A stretch of DNA of 64,000 bases from contig NC_088777.1 of assembly GCF_954871325.1 (NCBI RefSeq), forward strand, positions 50,975,974 to 51,039,973, written 5' to 3'. Position numbers and translations under genes: made by a program. The stretch comes from Gordionus sp. m RMFG-2023. Taxonomy: Eukaryota > Nematomorpha > Gordioida > Chordodea > Parachordodidae. Within the stretch, counting starts at the first letter, position 1; each line of letters starts with the position of its first letter. This document shows positions 1 to 10,869 of the stretch, piece by piece. The notes under the pieces are model-generated. The model searched no databases and was not told the DNA's origin. It saw only the letters and a list, made by a program, of their open reading frames with translations.

Positions 1-3000
1 TTCTAAAAAAATGCATCGAGAGGTTTCTCAAATTAAACTAATTAAAAGATTTATAATAATTAAACAGTGTAAGTTTATATATTACCAGTCTTGTTAATGC
101 CTTTTCTTTTTGCTAATGATAAAAAAATAATAATTATTCATTTTAAATAATGTATTTAAATAGTTTAAAACATAATGGTATCTCAAGGCTGTTACAGTTT
201 TGACTTTCATTATATTTAATAATTAAAATATTTATATTCTAAGGTAGATTTTTCCTTGATTTATCAAGTTTTCCTTTAAGGAAGATTTCTCGAAAATCAA
301 GTATAATTAACAATCATTTTATCGGTAAAATTAAATTTTTTTAAAAGTTTTAATGTGATATTAGTGAAAAATAATTAGTCTATAAGTTTGTAATAATAAA
401 ATACTACATTATATTTTTTTAATGGTTGTTTAATTATAAAATTATATATAATTATCTTTGTAACATTGCTTACTGCTACAAGTTTATATAATGAAAAATT
501 TATATATTTTAAAATTTATGGACTTCGACACATATATATTTTTTTACCATAAATAAAATTACTTTTTAAAAATATTTTTATTATTAAATTTCATCCAATA
601 AATTAGTGAGCTAATTCCTACAAAGCTTTAATGTAATATCGTAATATTAGTTAGTTTATAAGTTTTAATATAATATTATTTAAAAATAATCATTCTTTTT
701 ATTAATAATTCTTTTAAATATTGATAAAGGAATTAAAATATAAGACAAGAAATATTAAACATATAGTGATAAAAGCCTTTTATAAAACCGTATTTTATAA
801 ATTATTTTATATATGTTTATATAAATAAATTATCCCCACTTTTAAAATATTAATAATAAATTATGCATAAATCGTTGATTTTTATAAAAATATAATTAGT
901 TATGGTTTCCACATATTCGTGGTTGATGATCTGTTAAATCTGATTTACTCTTTAAGTTAAGCGTAAAATTTCTACTTTCATATTATAAAATAATATAACC
1001 CATTTTTTTAGTCATTTTTGGCCCTTGATTTCATAAATTTAATTTTAAAAAATAATTTACAAAGAGTTTAGGTTAAAAGTTTAAATCTATCAGTAGCTAA
1101 ATGAGAATATAAACTTCTTCATGATGATTTTCATTTTTAAGAACAAACTGCAATTCATTGAGAGTCTAGCTCTAGTATAATATTTTTTTTCATATTTGGT
1201 TGTGTAATAAATATTTTATATTAAATTTGAAAATCGAATATACAAAATTATATTTCTAATAGACTTCAAGCATATTATGATGTTAAATATAATATAAATA
1301 ATATACATAACCAGGTGCGTATCTGTGGGAGGGGACCGAAGTATAACATTTTTCTTTGAAAAAAATGTAAACATGTTTTTCTTGAACTTTTAAATATATT
1401 TTTAACTTAAATCAATGAATGATTAGATTTTCATCAAATATTGCTCTATCAAATTTATAAATATTTATACTTTTAGTGTTAGAAATTATTATTTTAGTAT
1501 ATAAATTTGAATATAAAATAAAATGTAATAAATTATTAAAATTGGCGATAAATTTTATAAAAGGTCATTCGAATATTATAATATATTATAAAATATTTTA
1601 ACTTGAAATTATATAATTTTTTTAAAATTAATTTTATATTTTTATAATTACTATTAGTTTATTTAAATTTATTATAATTATTATTTAAATTTATTTTAAT
1701 AATTATTTTATTTTAAATTTAATATTAAAAATATTTTTTTTAATATTTATAACAATCCCCTCTCTGAGAAATCTATTAAATATTTTATCGATCGTCAAAT
1801 TTGTTATAGAGAATGAATTTATTTGTGATTTGTTATAGCGAATTAATCTTAGGGTTAATTTGTTGTTTGACGATCTTGTTTTATGTTTGTCAATAAGAAA
1901 CATCAATATGCATTATATTATCATTGGCATATTAAATTCAAAGTAATTTTAATCTCCATTATATAAGAATAGGTTTTCGCCTGGGGTTGGTTTACATTTT
2001 CCTCATCAAAATTAGTTTACAAAAAAATATCATCCAAGAAATTTATATAATTGAATATTTCAATATCTAGTCCAAGAATTAAATAGTTTTCATCTATAGC
2101 TAGCCAAGTATCCATATGTTTTAATTAAAGTTTATAATTTTAATTTAAGAATTTTGATTTCCCTTTGTAAAAAAGATCTGAATTTTTTTTTTATATTTAC
2201 TAATAAACTTTTAACTCTTCCACAATGTTAGAAATTCAGAAAGCAAGAAGGATTAAGAAAACTATTCTATTTAAATAAAATGAAGAATTATATTGTTTTC
2301 CTATATATAAAAAATTTCCATTTTATATAATATTATTTTAGAATATAAATTTCAATTTTAAATAAAATGAAATAAGTTAGTAAAATTACGATATATTTTA
2401 TAAAAAATCATAAGTAGAAATCTCGGTATATTTTATAAAAGGTCATTTGAATATTATTATAAATTATTTTAATTTATTTATTATTTATTTTAATTTATTT
2501 ATTATTTATTTTAATTAATATTATAGTTTATTTAAATTTATATTATATTTTTATTTATTATAATTTATTCAAATTTATTATAATTATTATTTCAATCTAT
2601 TTTATTTTATTTCTATCTATTTTATTTTATTTCTATCTATTTTATTTTATTTTATTTTAATTCAATTTAACTTTAATTAATATTGAAATTTATTTTAACA
2701 TCTACATTACTTAGAAATCCTAGCGAGAATATATTATCATGATATTAAAAAACTATAAATATAGCTCAATTTTATTCAAAAAATATGAATGTCTCTGAAT
2801 CAATTCCAGAATTTAAATCTTCAATGAAGAAACAATTATTTTAAAATTGGCGAAATCACAAAGAATATATAATTTTATTTATGAAAGATTTAACTTTTAT
2901 CATTTTTATAATGTTTAACTCTATATTGTGATTTACATACCGGTTCTAATATTTTATAACAATATTATATTCCTTCCAAAATATTTTGTACTTTTCGATA

Positions 3001-3820
3001 TTTAATTATTTTATTTGAAATCTCCATTTTTTTAAACATAATTAGTTATAATAAATTTTATATACTGATTAGTTCTACTTTTTATTTTCCAAAAAATCAT
3101 AAAAAAATAACACCCTCCCCCTTTCCACATAAAAAATTACTGGCTAAGTGCTTATGCTTAGTTTATATCTAATCTATGGCTATCTATTATACTATTTTTA
3201 TAAAATACTAGCCTTTAAAAGATATAATTAAAATTTACAAATATATTGTTTTCCATTTTTTAACAAAATTAAATTTATATTTACTCTCTTAAATAAAATA
3301 TATGAAAGGTATATTATTTACATATACTAATGATTAATGTATATTTAAAATATAATATATAATTGTTCATGGTTTTTAAAATAACCTCATTGGAATTTAG
3401 TAAAATTTAATATTTACTTAGTAAAATGGCTAAATAAAAAAAATTTTTTTTATATTAAAATACTATTTATCAAAGCTATCTATTTTAACAGGTGAATAAA
3501 GTATTTTTTATTAGTTTTAACAAATAAGAAATACCAGTAAAACTTTAAATTCCTTAAACCTGCTACAACTATTATAACAAGATAAATTAATCTCCCTTTT
3601 TCTTATATTTTTGTCTTAATTTTTAAGATATAAAAAAAACAAATATGAGGAAATAATGTAACCATAAAAAAATATTATTAGAAAAATATGTAATGGAACA
3701 TTGATTGACAATGATAACAAAAGTAAAGTTATCGAAATATCTTAAAAATAAGAAAATATATATTGATTGATTAATTTCCATAATAACCTCAAAAAAAACG
3801 AATGCAATTCCATATTATTT
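1..3820. other. AT-rich non-coding left flank
   Basis: No gene, RNA or complete transposon could be recognised. The sequence is very AT-rich and stop-dense in all frames, and the few short open frames show no codon or motif pattern. A partial internal duplication is visible: about 1480-1730 resembles about 2325-2640, with shared phrases around 'ttttataaaaggtcatt' followed by TTTAAATTTATTATAATT-type repeats. Two short minisatellites lie inside the second copy and are listed separately. Confidence 0.6.
2455..2660. repeat. two adjacent 20-bp AT minisatellites
   Basis: From about 2459 to 2515 a 20-bp unit of the form TTATTATTTATTTTAATTTA is repeated about 2.5-3 times. From about 2597 to 2655 a different 20-bp unit, CTATTTTATTTTATTTCTAT, is repeated about three times. 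Both are seen directly. No function is implied; slippage in AT-rich DNA is the simplest origin. Confidence 0.75.
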
Positions 3821-4735
3821 TATACAGGGTTTGCCGTTGTTTTTAAACAGAAATTCTTATTATGAAAGAAAACAATATTTAAATAATATTTTTTTAAATT
3901 TAGTTCTCATTAAATTTTTACATCATAAAAAAATAAATTAACAAAATTTCAATGCCCATATTTTTACTATTCTTTCAAACAAATTCATATTTAAAACGAA
4001 GATTTAATTTAAAAAAAGTATTATATTTTTTTAATAAAAAATCAACTGAATATCTCTAAAATTACTATAAATAAAATTCTTTTAATGATGTTGGTTTGAA
4101 AGAATGACATCAAATAATTTTATTTTCTAAAAAGACCATCATTGTGTCATCTTGAAAACAATAAAAAGAAATTTGTTCATTGATATAAAAAATATTAATT
4201 AAAAATTGTAATCTCATCGGTATAATTAGTTGTTGGAACTTTGAAGGAACATATTTTAACGAATAGTATTTACTTTATACAAATATTTTTAAAATTAAAA
4301 ATAAAAATGGAGAAATAACTATTAAATTAAAGAAAAGAAATAAATCTTTGTTTAGCCTTAATGTCCAATTAATTTATTATTAAACAAAAAAAAAATTCAT
4401 ATTTATTTAAATATTAATTATATGTTATAAATTAATATTTTTAAGATCATTTCAATTATTTTTTATGCAATACATATTGGTACACAAAAATATTTAAAAG
4501 GAATAAATTTACTTAGAAATTTTCTAATAATTTTATAGATATACAGCGGATTATTATTAAATAAATTATGAGATTAAGTGTAAAATATTATATTTTTTAA
4601 TAAATGCTCTTTTTAAATAAAAATTTGTTCGAAAGAATGGTAGAGGTAATGATATTTATTTTATTTTTTTAAGATTTTCGGAGAACAAAATATAAAAAAG
4701 TTCCTCTTGTAAAACAGCGGCAAATCCTTTATATA
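3821..4735. mobile_element. candidate foldback/MITE-like DNA element
   Basis: The ends form an imperfect inverted repeat. The left end at 3821-3846 reads TATACAGGGTTTGCCGTTGT, and the right end at 4709-4735, read in reverse complement, gives TATATAAAGGATTTGCCGCTGT. Inner segments are also inverted relative to each other: 'attctttcaaacaaattcat' near 3970 matches the complement of the sequence near 4620-4640, and a third related copy near 4105 folds on the first. The flanking TA and the CAGGG-like ends fit a Tc1/mariner-type non-autonomous element. No transposase reading frame is visible. Family assignment is inference. Confidence 0.5.
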
Positions 4736-5050
4736 GAAAATAAATGATCATTACAACAATTTAATACTTTAAAAACAAATTATTTCGCGTTTTTTTAATT
4801 ATTTTAAAACGCAAATTGAAACGTCAACCAATTTTTAAAGTATCATTTAAAAATATATAATTTGAAAAAAAATATGCAAAAAACAAATATTTCAATTTTG
4901 GTGTACTGTTTAGGTGAATTATAAACAATTAACAAACATGTAAATTATTCTATAAAATTATTTTTAAAAATTTTCGGTTGAAGAATGATCTTATTAAACA
5001 TATAATTAAACAAATAATAATCTAAAAATGTTTTATTTATGATATAATTT
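4736..5050. other. AT-rich spacer, nothing recognised
   Basis: Short non-coding stretch between the candidate foldback element and the 3' flank of the LINE. No motif or open frame worth reporting was seen. Confidence 0.6.
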
Positions 5051-5120
5051 GTGTAAAATAATACATAGCGTTAAAATACTAAATTAAAATAATATAAAAT
5101 AAAATAAAATAAATAAAATA

Positions 5121-5354
5121 TTATATAAAAACCGAGGTGGGACTACAAGTTCCCAAAAAACATGTGTAGTTATATTTTAAAATTATGATTTGGAGGTTTT
5201 GTTTTAAGAAATAAGATTCTTTAGGTTCTGATGTAAGGGCTCTTATCTTATCCCCTATATTTTTTAAAAACTTTAAAGTTCCACTTGGCATATGTCCAAG
5301 GGAAGAGATGACAATCGGTGTAAAAATATAATTTGTGAATTTGGAATATTTCAT
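5121..5354 (-). pseudogene. C-terminal tail of the REL-LINE protein
   Basis: About 77 residues continue the preceding frame after a frameshift at the homopolymer run. The block KFTNYIFTPIVISSLGHMPS matches the conserved tail that follows the WDxTC motif in this kind of element: a Y-x-F-x-P-I-V-x-x-S pattern, then a helical segment LKFLKNIGDKI. Homologous tails are seen at 13290-13580 and 51710-51892. The function of the tail is unknown; it probably completes the endonuclease fold. Recognised by family resemblance and by its place downstream of the REL core. Confidence 0.75.
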
Positions 5355-6545
5355 TGTTTTTTTTTCTCGGCTATATCAACCGGATTAGAATTTAAATTTT
5401 TTGGGAAAGAAGATACGCATGTGAAGTCCCAAATTAAAGATTTCCCTAAAGACCAAGGCACGGAAGTTAAACCATCTGGTCTTAAGCCATCATCTAACGA
5501 TAAATTTGTAGGCTCCAGGATGTTTGGTATTCGGGCCCTGGTAAGAGAACGGCTAATAGCTAAATTAATTGCTGCATGCCTTGCATGCCTGCCTTGACTA
5601 TATATACAATTTAGACCATGTCTCCCTTTGGAGTCAACTAATGTTTTACATTTGATGCATGTATGTGGTTGAACAATGTTACATCCAAGTCGATGGCCTA
5701 TGGCAACTCTTAATTGTTCATCTGATAAGAGGTTACCTAGGTTACGACTTGGTAATGCTTCCAACCACTCATAGCCACTAGTACAGTCAGCATTCTGTAA
5801 TAGTTGAATATACTCCAAAGGGGGGTTTGATGAGATTATTTTAAAAAATTTTTTAATTAAAGGTTCGAAAAGAGATTGGTGTGTTAAGATCGTGGGTAAG
5901 ACAGCTTCAGGTGGAGCTAAAGATGTCCAGGCTGTCAAGGCTGAGTTTAAAAGGTTATCTTTAGGAGAGATAAAAGAAGATATCATGGCGTTATTCATCA
6001 AACGCGATGCCAAAAATGAGGAAAGAGATAGAAGGTTTAAAGGATATAAATCTAAACCACCCATTTTCGAGGGTAATTGTGAGAAACCCCAATTAAAATC
6101 TTCCAATTTAATATTTAAAATATTTTCTAATAAACTTCTAAAAAATTCATGAACACGATTAATAATTTCATTATTTAAAAAAAAGGAAGAAGATCTAAAA
6201 ATATGTACTATCTTTGGTAAAAATAAATATTTTTTTAAAAGAAAAAAGCTCTGGTGTGAAGGAATTTCGTTTAAAATAGTTTCGAGTCCTGATAAGCCTT
6301 CGAAAAATTTTTCCACGAACACCTCACAGTTGGAAAAACTGCTTAAAGGTGAACCTAGAAGATTAATTTCACTTTTTTTGATGATTTTAAACCCTTGGAC
6401 TTTGAGAGTATTTGAATTTAAAAAGCATATTTCCGATTTAGCTTTATTTAGAGTAAGGCCTATGTTTAGAGAATTTTTCTCTATATAATCTATCGCTGCA
6501 AGAATATTTTTAGAAGGTCCGCAAATGGTACCATCATCTAGATAC
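5351..6545 (-). pseudogene. LINE RT active site, thumb and REL endonuclease
   Basis: Starting at WYLDDGT (the catalytic Asp pair) this frame is open through the RT thumb, with GLTLNKAKSE and INLLGSP blocks, and then about 320 residues of C-terminal domain. A zinc knuckle of pattern C-x2-C-x9-H-x3-C (CIKCKTLVDSKGRHGLNC) lies at about 5612-5665. It is followed by GRHARHAAINLAISRSL, and then by a PD-(D/E)xK-like core: RPDGLT at about 5465-5485 and WDFTC at about 5416-5433. R2-like elements use a CCHC plus REL module to nick the target. The frame ends in a lysine run encoded by nine A/T bases, a likely slippage frameshift just before the final tail. Other copies in the window keep the same knuckle. 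Confidence 0.85.
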
Positions 6546-7227
6546 CATATGAATCTAAATTAAAAGAGGATTTTAGACAATGAACTAGGTTATGTATACC
6601 TAAACTAAAGATCAGAGGGCCCAAAGGGTCTCCTTGTTGAATACCCTCGTCAGAAGGAATTGTATATTCCCCGAATTTGAGAGGGGTTCTACAGCCATAA
6701 GACTGTTCAATAAATCTTGCATAAACTGGGAATTTTTCATAAAAAATGTTTAAAAATGTTTTTCTGGATAAAGAATTAAAAGCATTTTTAAAATCAAGCT
6801 TACAGACTACGGCGTCTGGAGGAGGATCTTCGATATATATGCGAAGAGAGTGAGCGGCTATTTCGCATCCCCCTTTAGTACCAAAGCCTAGTTGATATGT
6901 TTGGAACATTTTTGAAGCATCAGGTTTGATGCGCTCAACGATTATCTTAGCTAATAGTCTCCTAAAAAAAGACCCTATTGCGATTGGCCGAACTCCACCA
7001 TCAGGCTTAGTAAAAGCAATTAATCTTGCGCCAAAAAGGATTTGGTGAATTTGACTGGGTAAATCATTGTTCAATATATTTTCACTAAGTATTACCAATG
7101 AATTTACAAATGTATCTTTATGAGGATTTTTAGGGTTAATTAAAAATTGGAGAGGGGCGAAAACCGTCAATTCCCCCTGCAGAGTTTTTATTAAAAGATA
7201 AAATTGTTTTAAATATAAATCAAACAC
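6538..7227 (-). pseudogene. LINE reverse transcriptase, fingers and palm part
   Basis: The roughly 229-residue frame covers the first half of a non-LTR reverse transcriptase. Visible blocks are GARLIAFTKPDGGVRPIAIG (fingers), a LDFKNAFNSLSR motif with the first catalytic Asp, and GIQQGDPLGPLIFSL, the QGDPLGP block typical of non-LTR RTs. The frame ends at ...NLDSYGI-stop, exactly where the catalytic YLDD block should follow. That block is present in the adjacent frame (WYLDDGT, about 6524-6544), so a single frameshift separates the two halves. The enzyme would copy element RNA into DNA at a nicked target. The real start is lost by 5' truncation; the frame is open upstream to near 7280, and the GTG at 7227 is not a meaningful initiator. 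Confidence 0.85.
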
Positions 7228-7599
7228 AATATAAAAATTTTTTTTACGGTTTTTACGAAGTTCTAGAATACATAATTAATAAATGTAAATATATAAATCA
7301 CTTTATCATTTTCTCACAATTGTTTTTAAAATTCTAAATTCCATTGAAAAGGGGTAACTCTTTCGTTTGAGATTACACTTATATTGACATTTAGGGAAAT
7401 CTAACACCTACTAAAATTCTCTTGGGGAGGGATAAAAATACAAATAATTAAATTTAAACAATTGTTATCACATCAACCCTCAGAAACTTTGGTGAGAAGG
7501 TACTTTTTTTCCTGAAGGAGATAGGAAGAAAAATGACCCCGCTGTTCAAATTCTTCATTAATTTACATTTGTATTTTTATTAGTCATTTATGTTATTCT

Positions 7600-9980
7600 T
7601 TTTTGTAAAATGTTTTATTGGTATATGGAATTTTTAAATTATTTATTGAGAACAAATTTTAATTTGAAAAGTCTTATATGGAAATGTATTCCAACATGAT
7701 AGAACATCCACACTGTGAATTTCTAAGAAGTCTCGAATATTTGATTTCTTTTTATACTATATCAATTTTTATTTAAATTTTTATATAAATTAAAAAAAAT
7801 ACAAAAATGTTTATGACGAAATTTGTCTGATTTTTATAAGATAGGTAAATCTACACATACTTAAATGCATTTGCGGTCAAATTAGATTTTTCAAATTTAA
7901 AATTTTTTTTCAGTGAGTGATATAAAATTTAGTTCCATGGATTACATATCTCAATGGCAAAGATTAACAATTAATTCAAAAGTATTGGCAAAAAATGGGT
8001 TTTTTTTAAATTTATTATGAGCAATTCATTTAAAAAATATTTTAATTTTAATTAAGTGAGAATAGGTCTACAGTGCTAGATAATCTACTATTTTGCATAT
8101 TTTTGAAAATAATTTCTTCTAGAATATTTAAATTTAAAAATTCAAATAATATAAAATAAAATATTTAGTTTTCCATCTAAAGAAATTTTTGAAATTCACG
8201 ATGTTCAAAACGGACAGGTTGAATATAAAACAACGGGTTATTATATTTACTATGAATTAATTTGGAATGGGGACTTATTTTAGATTCTCCAGTGTGATTT
8301 AAAATCTCTCTGCTTAAAAAATTAATGAAGACTATTTTCCTTCTAATTCAAATTTTGCCGTAAACTTTCAAACTAATTATATTTATTTAAGACTTTTCGT
8401 ATAATTTATTACAATAGATTGAGAACGGACTCAATATTTATTAATAAAATTCTGTCCAGACATAGACCTGATTACCAGAGAGTACATAAATATTGATTAT
8501 TTAAATAACATACCACATACAAGAAGCATATTTACTAAATAATTTTAAAATAAAAATATAATATAAAAGTGTCAAATTGAGCACTTTTTTTAAGTATTAA
8601 AAATGTTAATGATTGCATACTTAAACGATTCCAATCTTCCCCTTATTTATATCATATAATATAATTATTATATTGGTATAAGAGTTTATAAAAATATCTT
8701 ACAAGTATTTGAAATAAATATATTTAAGGAATACTCTTCTATAACAAGATATTAAATTGGTGTAATTGAAAGATCAAATATAGCTAAATATTAAATAAAT
8801 TCTTATTTTAACACACTCTTATTTAAGTACTATTAGGAGAAAATTAAAGTACAGAATTATGGCTATTTGTTTTATTGAGAACATAAATTAATTTAGATAG
8901 GCCTAAGATTGAACTACCAATATTTGATTTTAATTGTATTTATTAATAGATAGAGAGAATGCAATCTAGATTTTCTAATGAATCGACAGAATATATATAA
9001 GATTTAATTTTTTTGTCCTGTAAGAAGATAAAAAATATTTATAAAAGTTGCAATTTTATTTTGATTATTCATTTTAGCTAATTTAAGGAATATGAAATGA
9101 GAGAATACTTGTGTGTGATATATATCTTCTTATTACATTATTTCAAATTTATTTTCTTTTATGATTTTTCATTTTAATATATTTTACAAGTATAATAACT
9201 AATACCTTCATTTGTAACTTTGTTAAAATAATAATCAAATAATGCATATATGAAGTGGCGTTAGATAAGTTATGATAAATTGGTACGATAATATTTGGTG
9301 ACACTTAAATGCTCATGTTAAATTTTTTAAAGAGGTGGAATTAAATATTTTCCCTTATATTTTAAAATCAGAGCGTTTAGGTTTATAATGAGCAATTACT
9401 ATTTTTTCTGAGAAATAAAATTTAACGTTGGGTAATAAGAAATTTTGAGTTTTTTATATTTTTTCTGAGCATTAAATATTTATTCTATAAGAATTTTTTT
9501 TTTCTAGGCATTTCTGTTTTAATTCTGAGCGATGGGAACTTTTAAAATTATCCATTGAGAAATTAAATAAATATATGGGGCAACTTAATCTTAAAAAATT
9601 TACATTCATGAATTCGAATTGTATTTTTTTTTTAGAATTAACCAGTTTCAAGAAATTTACTCAAAATTAACTATTTTACAGTGAGGATATAAACACTTTA
9701 TCTGACATGGTATATTGTCTTTTATGATATCTCATCAATTCTAAATAAATCGGAAATAAAAGAAAAGATATATAAATGGCTGGTTTAATAAGTTTCTTCT
9801 AAGATAAAGTCGGACTTGAGGAATATATTTTATTTTGGAGAAAAAAAACTACTATATAAAGCCAGAACAATAATTACTTTATTGATGGCATATCTTAACG
9901 AAGTTATTTATAAATTATAAAACGTAAACAGTTTCTTATGATAAATCTTTTCTAAAAAGAGAACAAGTTATTTTTTTTTA
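7600..9980. other. AT-rich unannotated part of arm A
   Basis: Aligns with 43.45-45.38 kb in arm B. No gene, RNA or element ends are recognised. Matching stretches include the sequence around 8640-8850 and around 9120-9270. Conservation looks neutral: indels are frequent and of all lengths. Confidence 0.6.
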
Positions 9981-10860
9981 CCAGTGTATCGAAAACCGAG
10001 AACAGAAAACCCAAATTTAAATTTTTTTACCCTACAGGAGCCCAAACCTTTTTTAAAAATCCGAACCCAACCCGGAATTTTTTTTGATGTGATTTTATAA
10101 TATTTTTAATCTATTTAAATATAAACAATATAAATCCTTAAATATTGCAGATATTACTTAGTGATGATGATAAAATTTATGCGAAAAGGTATCGTGTTAA
10201 TTTGTGGAGTAACATTAAAACCATATTTACGCCCATTTTATCTTATGATAATAGTTCGGATGAGATTATGAAACAATATAATTTAGAAATTAATATAATA
10301 AAATGAAAGGTAGGAGCAAATACTTAGGAAAGGACCAACAATTGCAGAAAAAAGTATTAAAACGATTACTGGATTTTGCGTAATGAAAAAAGATTATGGG
10401 AGTCTACTAAGTTGTAGCATCCTGATTTATATATTTTATCCATAATCTTAATTGATGTTCCTGCAATCCAAGTTAAGTCATCATATTTTCATATAAATAT
10501 ATTAAATTTAGGTTAACGTTGAAAGACCTTTTTTACATTTGAAATTCATTTTTTACCTCTAAGATTGAGAATGAACCAAACTCTTGTAAGATCTTATGCT
10601 ATGAGGTCTATAAAACCTTTAAAATACATTACTATCCTTTTATTTTTAAATATAATTTGCCTATATATACAATAAATATTTTATTTTTTATAGCAAATTT
10701 ATGTCTAGTTTTTTTTAATTATGATTTAAATATATGTATTTTTTTAAATATACATTAGATATTCCCGAACCATAGCTCAACCTGGAACCAAATCCGGGTT
10801 CAAAAATAATCCCCTAAATCTAACTTTTTATATTTTTATCCGGTTCACAAACTGACTAAG
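9980..10860. mobile_element. insertion found only in arm A, possibly hAT-like
   Basis: Arm B has no counterpart: it passes directly from the equivalent of about 9.97 kb to the equivalent of 10.87 kb. The ends are unusually C/G-rich for this window and carry repeated CCCGAACC / AACCCGG-like words (9990-10080 and 10760-10850). Near the edges CAGTGTATCGAAAACCG and the complement of CCGGTTCACAAACTG form a weak inverted pair. Subterminal repeats plus CAGTG-like tips suggest a hAT-type DNA element, but no 8-bp target duplication was found, so the class is inferred. Confidence 0.4.
10151..10306 (+). CDS. short open frame inside the arm-A insertion, unknown
   Basis: A 51-codon open stretch begins right after a good 3' splice-site string (TATTGCAG) and includes the acidic block SDDDKIYAKRYRVNLWSN and later SYDNSSDEIMKQYN. 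It could be a leftover exon of the transposase of the surrounding insertion or a chance frame. I do not recognise a family. There is no start codon at its beginning, so if real it is internal to a spliced gene. Confidence 0.25.
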   Translation: MLLSDDDKIYAKRYRVNLWSNIKTIFTPILSYDNSSDEIMKQYNLEINIIK

Positions 10861-10869
10861 ACATCTCGT

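Larger units (their letters stand above)
5051..7280 (-). mobile_element. 5'-truncated LINE with C-terminal REL domain
   Basis: This is the best-preserved retrotransposon in the window, read on the minus strand. In order it carries reverse transcriptase (7227 to about 6300), a thumb/linker, a CCHC zinc knuckle, a restriction-like endonuclease (REL) core, and a short C-terminal tail, then a 3' UTR ending in TTTTA-type repeats near 5100. R2- and R4-type non-LTR elements have this order, with the endonuclease after RT; no N-terminal AP endonuclease is seen. The 5' part is missing beyond about 7280, as usual for 5'-truncated insertions. At least two frame breaks interrupt the ORF, so this copy is dead. 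Bases 5051-5100 beyond the TTTTA repeats are shared with the 51.7-kb copy, so they are either transduced flank or a longer 3' end. Exact family placement is uncertain. Confidence 0.85.

Noticed and set aside
1703-1906. 67-codon minus-strand frame
   Set aside because: Lies in AT-rich repeat-like DNA, Lys/Asn/Ile-rich with no motif; expected by chance.
5292-6152. Plus-strand frames at 5292-5597 and 5892-6152
   Set aside because: Antisense to the LINE protein, which explains their length.
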